Notes under the pieces: model-generated
Databases searched by the model: none
What the model was told of the DNA's origin: nothing
The model's input: the letters and a program-made list of their open reading frames with translations, nothing else
In this document: in pieces, positions 14,451 through 22,724 of the stretch
Numbering within the stretch: the stretch's first letter is position 1
How the letters are laid out: every line of letters starts with the position of its first letter
Program-made: the position numbers and the translations under genes
Assembly (NCBI GenBank): GCA_964551295.1
Contig: CAZKDJ010000014.1
Location: 1-38,439, forward strand
Direction: 5' to 3'
DNA length: 38,439 nt
Origin: JAFGED01 sp964551295
GTDB taxonomy: Bacteria; Chloroflexota; Anaerolineae; B4-G1

Positions 14451-15707
14451 CTACTGCTCCAACAGGTACTCAGCCTCCCCTTGGGCTGCGGTCAGTGCCT
14501 CCTCAGGCGTTGCACTCTCTTCGAGGATAGCGTCTATCGCCGGGAAGAACGTCTCCTCGATCACCTCGCTAAAGGTCGCCAGACGGGGCGAGATCATCAC
14601 CGCGTTCCCCAAGGAATCGCGCGCGGCGGCGGCGACCTCTTTTCCGGCCTTTTGCTCGTACGCATCGGATTCGAGGATCGACTTACGCGCCGGGGCCAAA
14701 CGGCTGGGCGGCTGCTGGCTGAGAAAGGATACCCACCGCCAGCACGCCTCACGCTGTTGTGTGTGAGCGGAAATGGAATATCCCTGGGCGCCGATCAGCG
14801 TGATCGGTTGCAAGTCACGGGGCAGACCCACCACACCCCACTCCATGTCCCAACGCCTCCGCCAATCCCCACCACCACGCTCGGACAGCGATTCGACCCA
14901 CATACCAATCCTGCCAAAGCGAATAGCCTCGGAAACGCCGCGACCGCCGGGAAACGCCTGCCGCGCCTGCTCCGCCGTAGGGATTACGTTATGATCGAGA
15001 GCCAAGTCCGCGTACCACTCCACCGCCTCGATCGTCAACGGATCATCGAACGTCGTGCAGGTGGGCTCTTCCAGATCGTCGACGACTCTTCCGCCGTGCT
15101 GGTAGATGAACAACAGGGGATCGGCGGAATCCGGCGTCGAGATGTAACCAAACGTATTGGTCTCCAGATTGGTGACGGCAAGCGCCGCGTCCAAGAAATC
15201 CTCCCACGCCCATCCATTCCAGGGATATGTGGCGCCGGCGTTGTCAAACAAGTCCTTGTTGTAATACATGACCAAAGGGTCCACGCCAAAAGGAACGGCC
15301 CACACACCATCCTCGTTGCTAAAGGCCTCCAGCAAGCCCGGGTGAAAGTCGGATGCGTCGAACGACAGATCGTGCTCGATGATCGGGGAAAGATTCAGTA
15401 TCTCGCCCTGCTCCTGGAGTCCTGTAACAGCGTACGGCGAAGCGATAAAGACATCCCCAGTCTGGATGCTGGACTCATTATTCCGTGGCTGTATAGGCTG
15501 GAGCTCGACGGTGATCTGGGGATAAGACGCGTTGAACTCGCTAACTAAAGCGTTGTAGTACTCGGTATCGTAAGAGGGGTGGACGAAGGTGATAGTGACC
15601 GGTTCTAGCGTCGGCTCCAACGCACCACCCTGACATCCACAAAGCGCGAATGTCAGCAGACATGCTGTTGCAAACAACAGCTTTGAACGTCTTGTTCGTG
15701 TTCTCAT
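14451..15707 (-). CDS. Extracellular solute-binding lipoprotein (SBP family 1)
   Basis: A 418-residue lipoprotein of the family 1 solute-binding proteins that deliver sugars or oligosaccharides to ABC importers. Positively charged start (MRTRTRRSK), hydrophobic core and lipobox LCGC with the lipidated cysteine near residue 25 are visible. The mature part has the usual elements: VTITFVHPSYDTEYYNALVSEFN, VWAVPFGVDPLVMYYNKDLFDNAG, WAWEDFLDAA, GRIGMWVES and WRWVSFLSQQP. It is the last gene of the adaptor-permease-ATPase operon, 8 bases after the second ATPase. No sugar-importer permease genes are near. Many aromatic and acidic residues are kept, so binding is likely, but ligand and transport role in this operon are unknown. 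Confidence 0.88.
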   Translation of the reverse strand: MRTRTRRSKLLFATACLLTFALCGCQGGALEPTLEPVTITFVHPSYDTEYYNALVSEFNASYPQITVELQPIQPRNNESSIQTGDVFIASPYAVTGLQEQGEILNLSPIIEHDLSFDASDFHPGLLEAFSNEDGVWAVPFGVDPLVMYYNKDLFDNAGATYPWNGWAWEDFLDAALAVTNLETNTFGYISTPDSADPLLFIYQHGGRVVDDLEEPTCTTFDDPLTIEAVEWYADLALDHNVIPTAEQARQAFPGGRGVSEAIRFGRIGMWVESLSERGGGDWRRRWDMEWGVVGLPRDLQPITLIGAQGYSISAHTQQREACWRWVSFLSQQPPSRLAPARKSILESDAYEQKAGKEVAAAARDSLGNAVMISPRLATFSEVIEETFFPAIDAILEESATPEEALTAAQGEAEYLLEQ

Positions 15708-15715
15708 TCTGAACC

Positions 15716-16420
15716 CTACTGAACGATCTGACCGTCCTTCAGTTGCAGGATATGATCCACGTACTCGTCCACCAGGGCGTCGTGCGAGACCATGACGAGC
15801 GTCACCCGCTCTTCCGCCACGATACGCTGGAAGAGAGAAAGAATCTCGCGTGCGGTGCTGCTGTCCAACTCGCCCGTCGGCTCGTCGGCCAGGATCAGTT
15901 GAGGATTGTTGGCCACAGAACGGGCGATCGCCACCCGCTGCTGCTGGCCGCCCGACATCTCAAAAGGCCGGTGGTCTACCCACTTGCTCAGGCCGACCAG
16001 ACCCAGACAATAGAACGCCCGATCGCGCCGCTCCTTGCCGGGCACGCCGGCGATACGCAGCATCAGTTCCACGTTCTCATAGGCAGAGAGCGTGGGCAGC
16101 AGCCCGAACGACTGGAAGATAAAGCCAACACGGTTCCGTCGCCAATGGGTCAGCTCCCGCTCGCTCAGCGTCGAGATATCGCGCCCGAACACGTGCACCG
16201 AGCCAGAGGTGGGATGGTCGAGGCCACCGATGCAGTTGAGCAGCGTCGTCTTGCCACTGCCCGAACGGCCCTTGATCGCCACAAAACGCCCGGACTCTAC
16301 CTCAAGACTGATGCCACGCAGGGCAGGCACCTCCTGCGCACCGGTCTTGTATATGCGCCACAGGTCATGAGTCTTGACGGCATTACCGTCGCGAATATCT
16401 CTCATCTTATCTGCCGCCAC
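15716..16420 (-). CDS. ABC transporter ATPase, LolD/MacB type
   Basis: A 234-residue ATP-binding subunit of the LolD/MacB group that powers FtsX-type permeases. Motifs: Walker A GRSGSGKTT, Q-loop FIFQSFGLLP, signature MSGGQQQRVAIARS, Walker B LILADEPTGELDS, H-loop VSHD. The family mark NCIGGLDHPTSG is present. GTG at 16420 follows AGAGGGAG; ATG at 16405 is an alternative. The gene is 2 bases after the first ATPase of the operon, so the system has two distinct nucleotide-binding subunits for one double-domain permease, which suggests a heterodimeric motor. Confidence 0.93.
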   Translation of the reverse strand: MAADKMRDIRDGNAVKTHDLWRIYKTGAQEVPALRGISLEVESGRFVAIKGRSGSGKTTLLNCIGGLDHPTSGSVHVFGRDISTLSERELTHWRRNRVGFIFQSFGLLPTLSAYENVELMLRIAGVPGKERRDRAFYCLGLVGLSKWVDHRPFEMSGGQQQRVAIARSVANNPQLILADEPTGELDSSTAREILSLFQRIVAEERVTLVMVSHDALVDEYVDHILQLKDGQIVQ

Positions 16421-16422
16421 CG

Positions 16423-17460
16423 CTACTCCCTCTTTCCCCTGCCCAGCTTGGAGACCAGACCTGCCACACGCTGCCGCGCCGCATTCAACAGCGCCAGCGC
16501 CTTGCCACTGCGGGCCTCAGCCGTCGGTACTAGCTCGCCCACGTACTGCTCGGTAGCCTGCGCCTGAACCGACTCGGGCACCGGCTGGATCAAGATGCCT
16601 TCCTCGACCAGGTCCAACATCACGCGCCCCCTGATACCAAACTGCTCCAGATACTCTTTGGGCACCCGCAGGCGGCCCGCCGAGTCTAGAACCACCAGCT
16701 CGTGGAAATCGTCTTCCTCTTCGACGTCGGCGTCGCCCAACCCCTCGACGGCACCCACCACCCGCTTCCGGCGCACTGTCTCGGTGGCCATCTTACCATC
16801 CTGGATGGCGACCACCCGGTTCACGTGGCGCGCGATGCCGGGGTCGTGGCTGACGATCAGCGTCGTCAAGCCATACTCGCGGTTGAGGCGCTTGAACGTC
16901 TCATAGATAGTCAGCGCGGTGGTCGAATCCACCTCGCCCGTCGGCTCGTCGGCCAGCAGTAACCTGGGGGTATTGGCCAGGGCGACGGCAATGGCCACCC
17001 GCTGCTGCTCGCCGCCGGACATCTGCGCCAGGCGGTGATGACGCCGATCGATCAGGTCCACTGCCTCCAAAAGCTCCTCGGCGTGCTTGCGCTTCTTTCT
17101 TCCGCTCCCGGCCAACGTCATCGGCAGCTCGACGTTCTCCAGCGCCGTGAGATAGGGCACCAGGTTGCGGCTGCCCTGCTGCCAGACGAATCCCACCTTA
17201 GAGCGCCGATACCGGTTGAGATCGGCATTCGACGTCTTGAGCAGATCCTGACCGTCCACCCACACCCGACCGGCCGATGGGCGGTCGAGGCCGCCCAGGA
17301 TGTTCATCAGCGTGGACTTGCCGCTTCCGCTGGGGCCGACGATGCCCATCAGTTCGCCGGGGGCCACGACCAAGTCCAACCCCTGCAGAGCGACCGTCTC
17401 CAGGTCGGCGATCTTGTAGATTTTCACCAGGTTATCGCAGGCAATAAAAGGCTCTTCCAT
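16423..17460 (-). CDS. ABC ATPase fused to a C-terminal AbrB-like domain
   Basis: A 345-residue protein. Residues 1-225 are a normal LolD/MacB-type ATPase: Walker A GPSGSGKST (about 42-50), Q-loop FVWQQGSRNLVPYL, signature MSGGEQQRVAIAVA, Walker B LLLADEPTGEVDS, H-loop VSHD. After an acidic linker (EGLGDADVEEEDD), residues about 250-295 read VVLDSAGRLRVPKEYLEQFG then GRVMLDLVEEGILIQP, which matches the SpoVT/AbrB swapped-hairpin pattern (G-R-hydrophobic-x-V/I-P-K-x-x-R/L, LGI, then a beta pair ending xxIxIxP). This domain usually binds DNA or dimerises. It is followed by about 50 residues ending in a basic tail. Located between the permease and the second ATPase. Domain assignment is by eye and needs a profile search. 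Confidence 0.85.
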   Translation of the reverse strand: MEEPFIACDNLVKIYKIADLETVALQGLDLVVAPGELMGIVGPSGSGKSTLMNILGGLDRPSAGRVWVDGQDLLKTSNADLNRYRRSKVGFVWQQGSRNLVPYLTALENVELPMTLAGSGRKKRKHAEELLEAVDLIDRRHHRLAQMSGGEQQRVAIAVALANTPRLLLADEPTGEVDSTTALTIYETFKRLNREYGLTTLIVSHDPGIARHVNRVVAIQDGKMATETVRRKRVVGAVEGLGDADVEEEDDFHELVVLDSAGRLRVPKEYLEQFGIRGRVMLDLVEEGILIQPVPESVQAQATEQYVGELVPTAEARSGKALALLNAARQRVAGLVSKLGRGKRE

Positions 17461-17461
17461 G

Positions 17462-20335
17462 TTACGCCGTCTCCCCCAGCTTGACTGCTTGGAAAATCTT
17501 GATCCGCATCAGGAGCGCAGCCAGCCCGGCCAGCGCAGCCACAAACAGCGCGCCAAAAAGCGCATAGATGCGGAAAATCGCAATCCAATCGATCGCCACC
17601 ACAAAGGGCGGGAACTGGGCCTCGACCCCGGTGCCCGACTGCAAGTAAGGGATGAATAGCTTGCTGACCCACGCACCAAGCCCAGTGCCGGCAGCCGCCC
17701 CGACCAGAAGCAAAAAGGCCAACTCCCAGGCCAGGAACACCGTCATCTGCGCGGCCGATAGACCAATGGCCCGCAGAACGCCCAACTCGATAAAACGGCG
17801 GCGGAACGAGAAAAAGGCATACAGCAGGAACCCCAGCACCGTCAGAACGGCCGAAGCCAGAAAGCCCACCGAAAGCACACCGAACAGACCCTGGCGCTCC
17901 GGCCGGCGTTGCTCTTCATAGATCTCGGGCAGCGGCGCTTCCCACGCGATCACGTTAACACCCAAGTCCCGAACAGAGGTCTCAATCTGCTCATAGTCCA
18001 CGTCGGGCTCTGTGGCCAACCACACGTCATAGCTGAGCCGTTCTCCCGCCTGATCAAAGAAATAATCCAGGTTACCCACAAAGAGCGGCCCATCCTCAGG
18101 ATACCAGGTGGGAAACATATCAAACGTTCCCACAATTTTGACGTCTATCTCGATGCGATCAATACCCCTGACCTCCAAGCGGAACGGGTCGCCTACGCTG
18201 AGTGCATGCTGGGCGGCGAAATCGGCGGGTATCAACACCCCATTCTGAGTGAGCGCCAATCTGTTCATCAACTCACCCAAGCTCTGCTTGGCGAAATCAT
18301 CCCGCCAGAACGCAACTTGGGCAAAGCTCTCGCGATCGATACCCAGGAACGTTCCGTATTGAGTCCCGCCGCTCAGATTAGATATAGCATTGAAATCCCC
18401 CACCCGGCTTGCGGCAGTCACCCCATCGACCTTGAGATGCTCTGTCACCGGTAAAAAGGCCCAGTGTGGTGGCGGGACGGTGAGATCACACTCCGGCGGC
18501 ACACTCGCCGTATAGTTCAGGCAACTGCCCCGCTCGGCCAGACGGAGGCTCGTCCCCACTTGGTAATACGTCTGGGCATACAGTTGTGTATCCAGCGTCT
18601 GAGCTAACGAAGCCATAAACGCCGACAGACTGAGCGTGAGAATCAGCAAAATCAACGGCGCGACGTAGAACCCGGGAGTGCGCGAAAGGTGGCGCGCCGC
18701 CAACAGCAGGCCCACGGTGTTTGTCAGACGCGAGGCCACCCAGGCCATGGCAGTCATCACGGCCGGCAGGATGCGCAGGATAAAGAGCGCCAGCGCAAAG
18801 ATGCCCAACGCCGGCACCAGCAACAGCAAAGGATTCTGAAAAGGATCCACTACCGCTCCCTCACCGGCCACAGCCGCCACGACGCCTTGTTGCTGATCAA
18901 GCACGTAAAAGCCATAGACGGTCGGAATCAGCAAGAGCACATCCAGCCAAGCGCGCTGCCACCAGGGCTTGCGCAACGTGCGCGCTCGCTCCTGCTTATA
19001 CGTCACGACCGTGTGGCGCGCAGCACTGAGGGTGGGCCCCAATTGGGCAAACAGCGCCAGCACGACCGCCGCCACGCCAAAACGCACCGTCGCCAGCGTC
19101 ATGCCTGCTCGCAGTTGTCCTGACAGCGAAAAGTCGAGGAAACTGCGCGACCTGCCGATGAGGAGCGCCAGCCACCGGCCGACTATAAGGCCGAGGGCCA
19201 CCGAAACGACCCCCATCAACACGCCCTCCAAGATAGAGATGCCGATAATCTGCAAGGACGTAGCGCCACGGCTGCGCAGCACGGCGATCTCGTTGCGCTT
19301 CTGCCCCACCGACAATCCCACCACCAAGCCGATAAAGACCAACAGCAAGCCGACGATGGGCACGCTGAAGGCGTACAGCAGAAAAGTCAATACAGTGGTC
19401 GACCGCCGATAAGCCTGCAGGTCATCCTCTGGAGAGATGTCCAGGCCAGCACCGGGCAAGAGAGCAGACGTGCGCTGTTGCGTGGCTACGATTCGACTGA
19501 GAAGCCCACCAACATCATCGGCGTAGACTTCCGAGCCGTCCGCCAGCAGATACCACAGCGCCAGATTGATCCCCTCTTCCATTTCGGGATCAATGCGTCT
19601 CAGAAAGGTCTCCTCCGGTACAAGCAACTCGTCAGCCAATGAACTGGGGCTATAAAACCAATACTCTTCCGCGGGATCCGTCGGCCGCCACACACCCACG
19701 ATGCGCACGGGAATACTAACGGTGACTTGTGTGTCGTCTTCTGTCTTCAATTGGGCAAAAGCGATGTATTCTTCTCCAACCTGCAGGCCCCACTCAAGAG
19801 ACATCTCCTCGCTCACCAGCACCTCGATGACGCTACCGTAGGCAGAATCGGCAACAGCCGGGAAATTGCCATCCACGATAGTGATGTGCTCCTCGAAATC
19901 GGTCGCCCAGGAGAAGGCGACCAATCCTAACGCCCGGTCGGGATCTTTGTAGGCGCTTTCTCCCTGTGGGAAGAGCCGGAGATTATCCGTCGCAAAGTAG
20001 CGCACCATGTCTTTCTGGGGCAGGCCCAAGTCGCTCGCGACTCGAGTCGTCATATACTCATCAAGCGGCTCGACATCCTCCCAGTTGATTACTCCGGCCC
20101 AAGCGCCCACATAGCGATACATAAAGGTGAACGGGGGACGATTGCCATACGTCTCTCCCGAAAGCTTTTCAAGCAGCACGCGATAGTGTATGGCATCGGC
20201 GTATATCGGAATGCTGGTGATCAGAGCCACAGAGATGATCAGCCCCAACGCAGTCGCCAAGGCCAACCACCTCTCCGAAATGAGGCGCTTGACGGTTACG
20301 ACGAGAATGGCCCAGAAGCGAAGCAACACACCCAT
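17462..20335 (-). CDS. Double FtsX-type ABC permease
   Basis: A 957-residue membrane permease with two FtsX units. An N-terminal membrane segment (about 20-45) is followed by a large extracytoplasmic domain (about 55-310), and a three-helix FtsX core at about 320-440 containing VGQKRNEIAVLRSRGATSLQI. Two more hydrophobic segments (about 465-530) and a further start helix near 560 lead to a second extracytoplasmic domain (about 590-810). The closing FtsX core at about 820-945 contains FFSFRRRFIELGVLRAIGLSAAQM. This layout is that of MacB-like or lipoprotein-release-type exporters rather than an importer. One base separates its stop from the AbrB-fused ATPase start. Its upstream partner is a membrane fusion lipoprotein. 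Substrate unknown: peptides, antibiotics, lipoproteins or envelope precursors are all possible. Confidence 0.9.
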   Translation of the reverse strand: MGVLLRFWAILVVTVKRLISERWLALATALGLIISVALITSIPIYADAIHYRVLLEKLSGETYGNRPPFTFMYRYVGAWAGVINWEDVEPLDEYMTTRVASDLGLPQKDMVRYFATDNLRLFPQGESAYKDPDRALGLVAFSWATDFEEHITIVDGNFPAVADSAYGSVIEVLVSEEMSLEWGLQVGEEYIAFAQLKTEDDTQVTVSIPVRIVGVWRPTDPAEEYWFYSPSSLADELLVPEETFLRRIDPEMEEGINLALWYLLADGSEVYADDVGGLLSRIVATQQRTSALLPGAGLDISPEDDLQAYRRSTTVLTFLLYAFSVPIVGLLLVFIGLVVGLSVGQKRNEIAVLRSRGATSLQIIGISILEGVLMGVVSVALGLIVGRWLALLIGRSRSFLDFSLSGQLRAGMTLATVRFGVAAVVLALFAQLGPTLSAARHTVVTYKQERARTLRKPWWQRAWLDVLLLIPTVYGFYVLDQQQGVVAAVAGEGAVVDPFQNPLLLLVPALGIFALALFILRILPAVMTAMAWVASRLTNTVGLLLAARHLSRTPGFYVAPLILLILTLSLSAFMASLAQTLDTQLYAQTYYQVGTSLRLAERGSCLNYTASVPPECDLTVPPPHWAFLPVTEHLKVDGVTAASRVGDFNAISNLSGGTQYGTFLGIDRESFAQVAFWRDDFAKQSLGELMNRLALTQNGVLIPADFAAQHALSVGDPFRLEVRGIDRIEIDVKIVGTFDMFPTWYPEDGPLFVGNLDYFFDQAGERLSYDVWLATEPDVDYEQIETSVRDLGVNVIAWEAPLPEIYEEQRRPERQGLFGVLSVGFLASAVLTVLGFLLYAFFSFRRRFIELGVLRAIGLSAAQMTVFLAWELAFLLLVGAAAGTGLGAWVSKLFIPYLQSGTGVEAQFPPFVVAIDWIAIFRIYALFGALFVAALAGLAALLMRIKIFQAVKLGETA

Positions 20336-20347
20336 ACGGTCACCACC

Positions 20348-21727
20348 CTACCTGCCGATCACGACCCATCCCTCGACCAACTCCTCGGTCACACCCTCAA
20401 TCTCGACACGCTCGGTGCCCTCGATACCGACGTTGACGTCAACGGTCCGCTGCCGATCACCATCCTGGATCACGATAAATCGCCGCCCCTCGAACTGGCT
20501 TATCGCCTGACGTGGCACCCAGAGCACGTCCTCCTTACTTTCTAGCACCACGGTCACACGCACACGATCGTCCAATTCCAAACCCAACTCCTCCGGGTCC
20601 CGCTCCAGAGCTATGCGCGTGGACTGATCCTCGTCCTCGGCGGTTCCTACACGGCTGCCGCCGCCATAGGGATAGGGCAGGCGTCGAATGTAGCCACTGA
20701 ACTCCTGGCCGGGCCGGCCAACCGGCTCACAAACGACTTCCATCCCCTCCTGCAACTCTTCCATCTCCTCGACATCCAACTCGGTGCTCACTTCCAGTGC
20801 ATCGACGTTAGCCACGATGATCACGGGCTTGTAGGCCGTCACTGCGCGACCCTCTGCGGTAGAGACCAAGAGCACCTGGCCATCGAACGGCGCGATCAGA
20901 CGGGCGTCATTCAATTGCGCCTTGAGTCGTTCCACGTTCAGGCGCATCTCCTCGATAGCCAATCCCGACTCCAGCTTCTCCAACCTCAATTGAGCCAGGG
21001 CGACCTCCTGCTCGCGAATCTGCACGTTATAGCCGTGCACCCGCTGATTCTGAAGCGCCTGTTGATGGTCGGCCTCGGCCACCCGAAGGCTCAACTGCGC
21101 TTCCTTCAACCTACGCTCGGTCGACTCCCGTTCAGCTTTCAGGGCATCCTTTCTCCACTTGACATTAAGCTCCCAGTCTCGAGCCGGATCCCAGGCTTCG
21201 TTATAGGCCTCCTGCGCATCTGCAAGAGACATCTGCGCCCGTTCTACGGCAACTTCTGCCGAGACGACCTGCGGGGCAGGATCGCTGGCCTCAGCAATCG
21301 CCAGGTTCAGCTCGGAGGTGCGCAGACTGGCCTGCGCCTCGGCGATCTGCTGTTCATTGCTGCTGATCGTCGATTCCAAAGCCGCCTCGGCCTGAAGAAG
21401 CTGATTCTTTAAGTCGGAGACCTCCAATTCGGCCAGCAAGTCACCTGCCTTGACCCAATCGTCCCGCTCCACGTAAATCTCGCCGACATAGCCCGACACG
21501 CGAAAGATGAGTTCCTCCTCAGAAATGGGGGAAACGCGCGCGGTGAACTCGAGAACCCTGGCTACTTCCCCACGCTGTACCACGTAGGTGGGCTTATCCG
21601 GCACCACCGGCGTGGGAATGGGGGTGGGAGTCGCCTCTCCACCCTGTGCCGGCGCGCACGTGCAACCCGCCAAAACAGCCAAGGCGGCAAGTAGCACAAT
21701 GGTCCACTTTGATCGCTGAACCACCAT
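20348..21727 (-). CDS. Membrane fusion / efflux adaptor lipoprotein (HlyD/MacA-like)
   Basis: A 459-residue adaptor protein first in the export operon. From ATG 21727 there is a signal peptide with lipobox LAGC (cysteine near 22), then a proline-threonine spacer and a barrel-sandwich half (VVQRGEVARVLEFTARVSP ... GYVGEIYVERDDWVKAGDLLAEL). A long helical hairpin (about 100-275, rich in A, E, Q, L) follows. The second half is ARLIAPFDGQVLLVSTAEGRAV, then beta-barrel parts and a C-terminal FEGRRFIVIQDGDRQRTVDVNVG region. The start is supported by AGGAGG seven bases upstream; longer in-frame starts lie inside the leader hairpin. In a probable monoderm, such an adaptor would stand on the outer face of the cytoplasmic membrane and assist the permease. 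Confidence 0.9.
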   Translation of the reverse strand: MVVQRSKWTIVLLAALAVLAGCTCAPAQGGEATPTPIPTPVVPDKPTYVVQRGEVARVLEFTARVSPISEEELIFRVSGYVGEIYVERDDWVKAGDLLAELEVSDLKNQLLQAEAALESTISSNEQQIAEAQASLRTSELNLAIAEASDPAPQVVSAEVAVERAQMSLADAQEAYNEAWDPARDWELNVKWRKDALKAERESTERRLKEAQLSLRVAEADHQQALQNQRVHGYNVQIREQEVALAQLRLEKLESGLAIEEMRLNVERLKAQLNDARLIAPFDGQVLLVSTAEGRAVTAYKPVIIVANVDALEVSTELDVEEMEELQEGMEVVCEPVGRPGQEFSGYIRRLPYPYGGGSRVGTAEDEDQSTRIALERDPEELGLELDDRVRVTVVLESKEDVLWVPRQAISQFEGRRFIVIQDGDRQRTVDVNVGIEGTERVEIEGVTEELVEGWVVIGR

Positions 21728-21749
21728 ACCTGTTCCTCCTTCATCTGTC

Positions 21750-21806
21750 CTAGAATCCAGCAAAAACTCCCATGTCGAGCTCGACCATGGGAGCCCAAAC
21801 AATCAT
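21750..21806 (-). CDS. Possible 18-codon leader peptide
   Basis: A small frame MIVWAPMVELDMGVFAGF followed by TAG lies in the leader of the export operon. It begins before and ends after the terminator-like hairpin at 21767-21793, so a translating ribosome would disrupt that hairpin. The upstream signal is weak (AGG eight bases before the ATG). No run of a single amino acid codon is seen. Speculative. Confidence 0.25.
   Translation of the reverse strand: MIVWAPMVELDMGVFAGF
21762..21793 (-). terminator. Terminator-like hairpin in leader of the export operon (possible attenuator)
   Basis: Minus strand: CTCCCATG, one bulged G, then TCGAGCTCGA folding on itself, CATGGGAG, and TTTTT. The stem is about 11 bp with one bulge and is directly followed by five T. 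It lies between the promoter (21842-21870) and the adaptor start (21727), so it would terminate the operon's own transcript unless prevented. Confidence 0.65.
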
Positions 21807-21811
21807 TTTTC

Positions 21812-21841
21812 GAGCCTGCAAACCGCCCGCAAAACGCAGGC
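21812..21841 (-). promoter_or_regulatory. First hairpin of the export operon leader
   Basis: GCCTGC and GCAGGC arms (6 bp) with a 16-nt loop rich in G and C, at the very 5' end of the predicted transcript, upstream of the terminator-like hairpin. It may be part of the same regulatory RNA. The stem is short and the pairing is unproven. Confidence 0.3.
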
Positions 21842-21870
21842 ATTATACCACACTACATCACGTATTACAA
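21842..21870 (-). promoter_or_regulatory. Promoter of the adaptor-permease-ATPase operon
   Basis: Minus strand: TTGTAA at 21870-21865, 17-nt spacer, TATAAT at 21847-21842. Predicted transcript start near 21835 leaves a leader of about 108 nt before the adaptor ATG. Confidence 0.65.
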
Positions 21871-21927
21871 CTACATCTGTCGATCAAGACAGACACAACA
21901 ATACCCGCTGGACGTGGAGATGCGGCA

Positions 21928-21955
21928 AATATACCACGCTATGACACATAGTCAA
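21928..21955 (-). promoter_or_regulatory. Second upstream promoter candidate
   Basis: Minus strand: TTGACT at 21955-21950, 16-nt spacer, TATATT at 21933-21928. It would give a longer transcript across the stronger-looking promoter at 21842-21870. It starts directly after the stop of the TGA-interrupted small frame. Confidence 0.4.
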
Positions 21956-22171
21956 TCACACCTCGATCAGCTCGTACTGCTCATTGCCCAATCCAACCTG
22001 AGCTGCGGCATCGACGTGCAATTGCCCATCTACACCCAGTGTCGCGGCCAGTATTCGGCTAGCAAAGCCCTCACAAAGCCACGCTTTCTCGACCTGCAGA
22101 GTGGGTTGCACCTGGCACAGGCCAAATGCAATGGCCCCCGGTCAAGGATCCAACCGTCGCATGACCTTCAT
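21956..22171 (-). pseudogene. Small frame interrupted by one in-frame TGA
   Basis: Five bases after the stop of the 170-residue protein, an ATG at 22171 opens MKVMRRLDP, then TGA, then 61 further codons in the same frame (PGAIAFGLCQVQPTLQVEKA and on to GNEQYELIEV) before a final TGA. The downstream part has protein-like composition and codon use, unlike ordinary spacer. I recognise no family. It could be a gene broken by a nonsense mutation, a recoded TGA or chance. Without the stop it would encode about 71 residues. Confidence 0.3.
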
Positions 22172-22176
22172 ACGTC

Positions 22177-22689
22177 TTAACGCGTGAGCGGCATCTCGAC
22201 CACCAGCGTGGCTTTATCAACGCTTGGTAGATCAAAGGACTCGCTCGTGGCCAAAAGCCAGCCGCCCTTACTCCGATAGACCAGCCAACGAAATGGGCCT
22301 TCTCCCATGTGCTCTCCGCCGACCCACCACGTCTTGTAGCCCGTGACAGCGCCTTCCTCGTCGCTTTTCACCTCGTCCAGCGTACCCCGCCACCCCTCGA
22401 CATCATGCCAAGCGCCTGTTGGATCCTGCCACTGAACGACCGTCCATAGGTCTTGCCAGGGCGTCGTCTGCCAAGGCCAGCCATCGGGAAACCGGACTTG
22501 TAGCTGGATCTGGGCTTGGGCTTGAGCGGATGGTTCTACGTCGTCGGGTGGCGATGGAACTTCAGGACGTGGGGGCAGTGCCTCTGCCGTCTGGGGTAGC
22601 GCCACCAACCAGATGATGGTCAGCAAGACGCACGTGGCGATCGTCGTGACCGTGAGCCAACCCTTTGTGTATCGATTAGGGGTATCCAT
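22177..22689 (-). CDS. Membrane-anchored or secreted protein of unknown function
   Basis: Unrecognised 170-residue protein. After a short basic start there is a hydrophobic segment (about residues 12-34, TIATCVLLTIIWLVALPQ) that can be a signal peptide or anchor, then a proline-rich linker with PPRPEVPSPPDD and an AQAQAQ stretch. A compact tryptophan-rich domain of about 110 residues follows (FPDGWPWQTTPWQDLWTVVQWQD, KTWWVGGEHMGEGPFRWLVY), ending in a beta-like tail. ATG at 22689 has GGAG eight bases upstream. It lies 35 bases after the giant surface protein and is probably co-transcribed with it, so it may act at the cell surface. Function unknown. Confidence 0.75.
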   Translation of the reverse strand: MDTPNRYTKGWLTVTTIATCVLLTIIWLVALPQTAEALPPRPEVPSPPDDVEPSAQAQAQIQLQVRFPDGWPWQTTPWQDLWTVVQWQDPTGAWHDVEGWRGTLDEVKSDEEGAVTGYKTWWVGGEHMGEGPFRWLVYRSKGGWLLATSESFDLPSVDKATLVVEMPLTR

Positions 22690-22724
22690 CTTGAGTTCTC
22701 CTTACATCCTTTCCCGCTTGTTGA

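Noticed and set aside
12690..15707. Reading the solute-binding lipoprotein and xylulokinase as one xylose uptake operon
   Set aside because: A terminator at 14397-14426 and a strong new promoter at 14351-14379 separate them, and the binding protein is 8 bases behind the exporter ATPase instead.
22120..22145. Selenocysteine reading of the in-frame TGA in the small frame
   Set aside because: No convincing stem-loop at the usual distance after the TGA, no paired cysteine context and no known selenoprotein family; simple gene decay is more likely.
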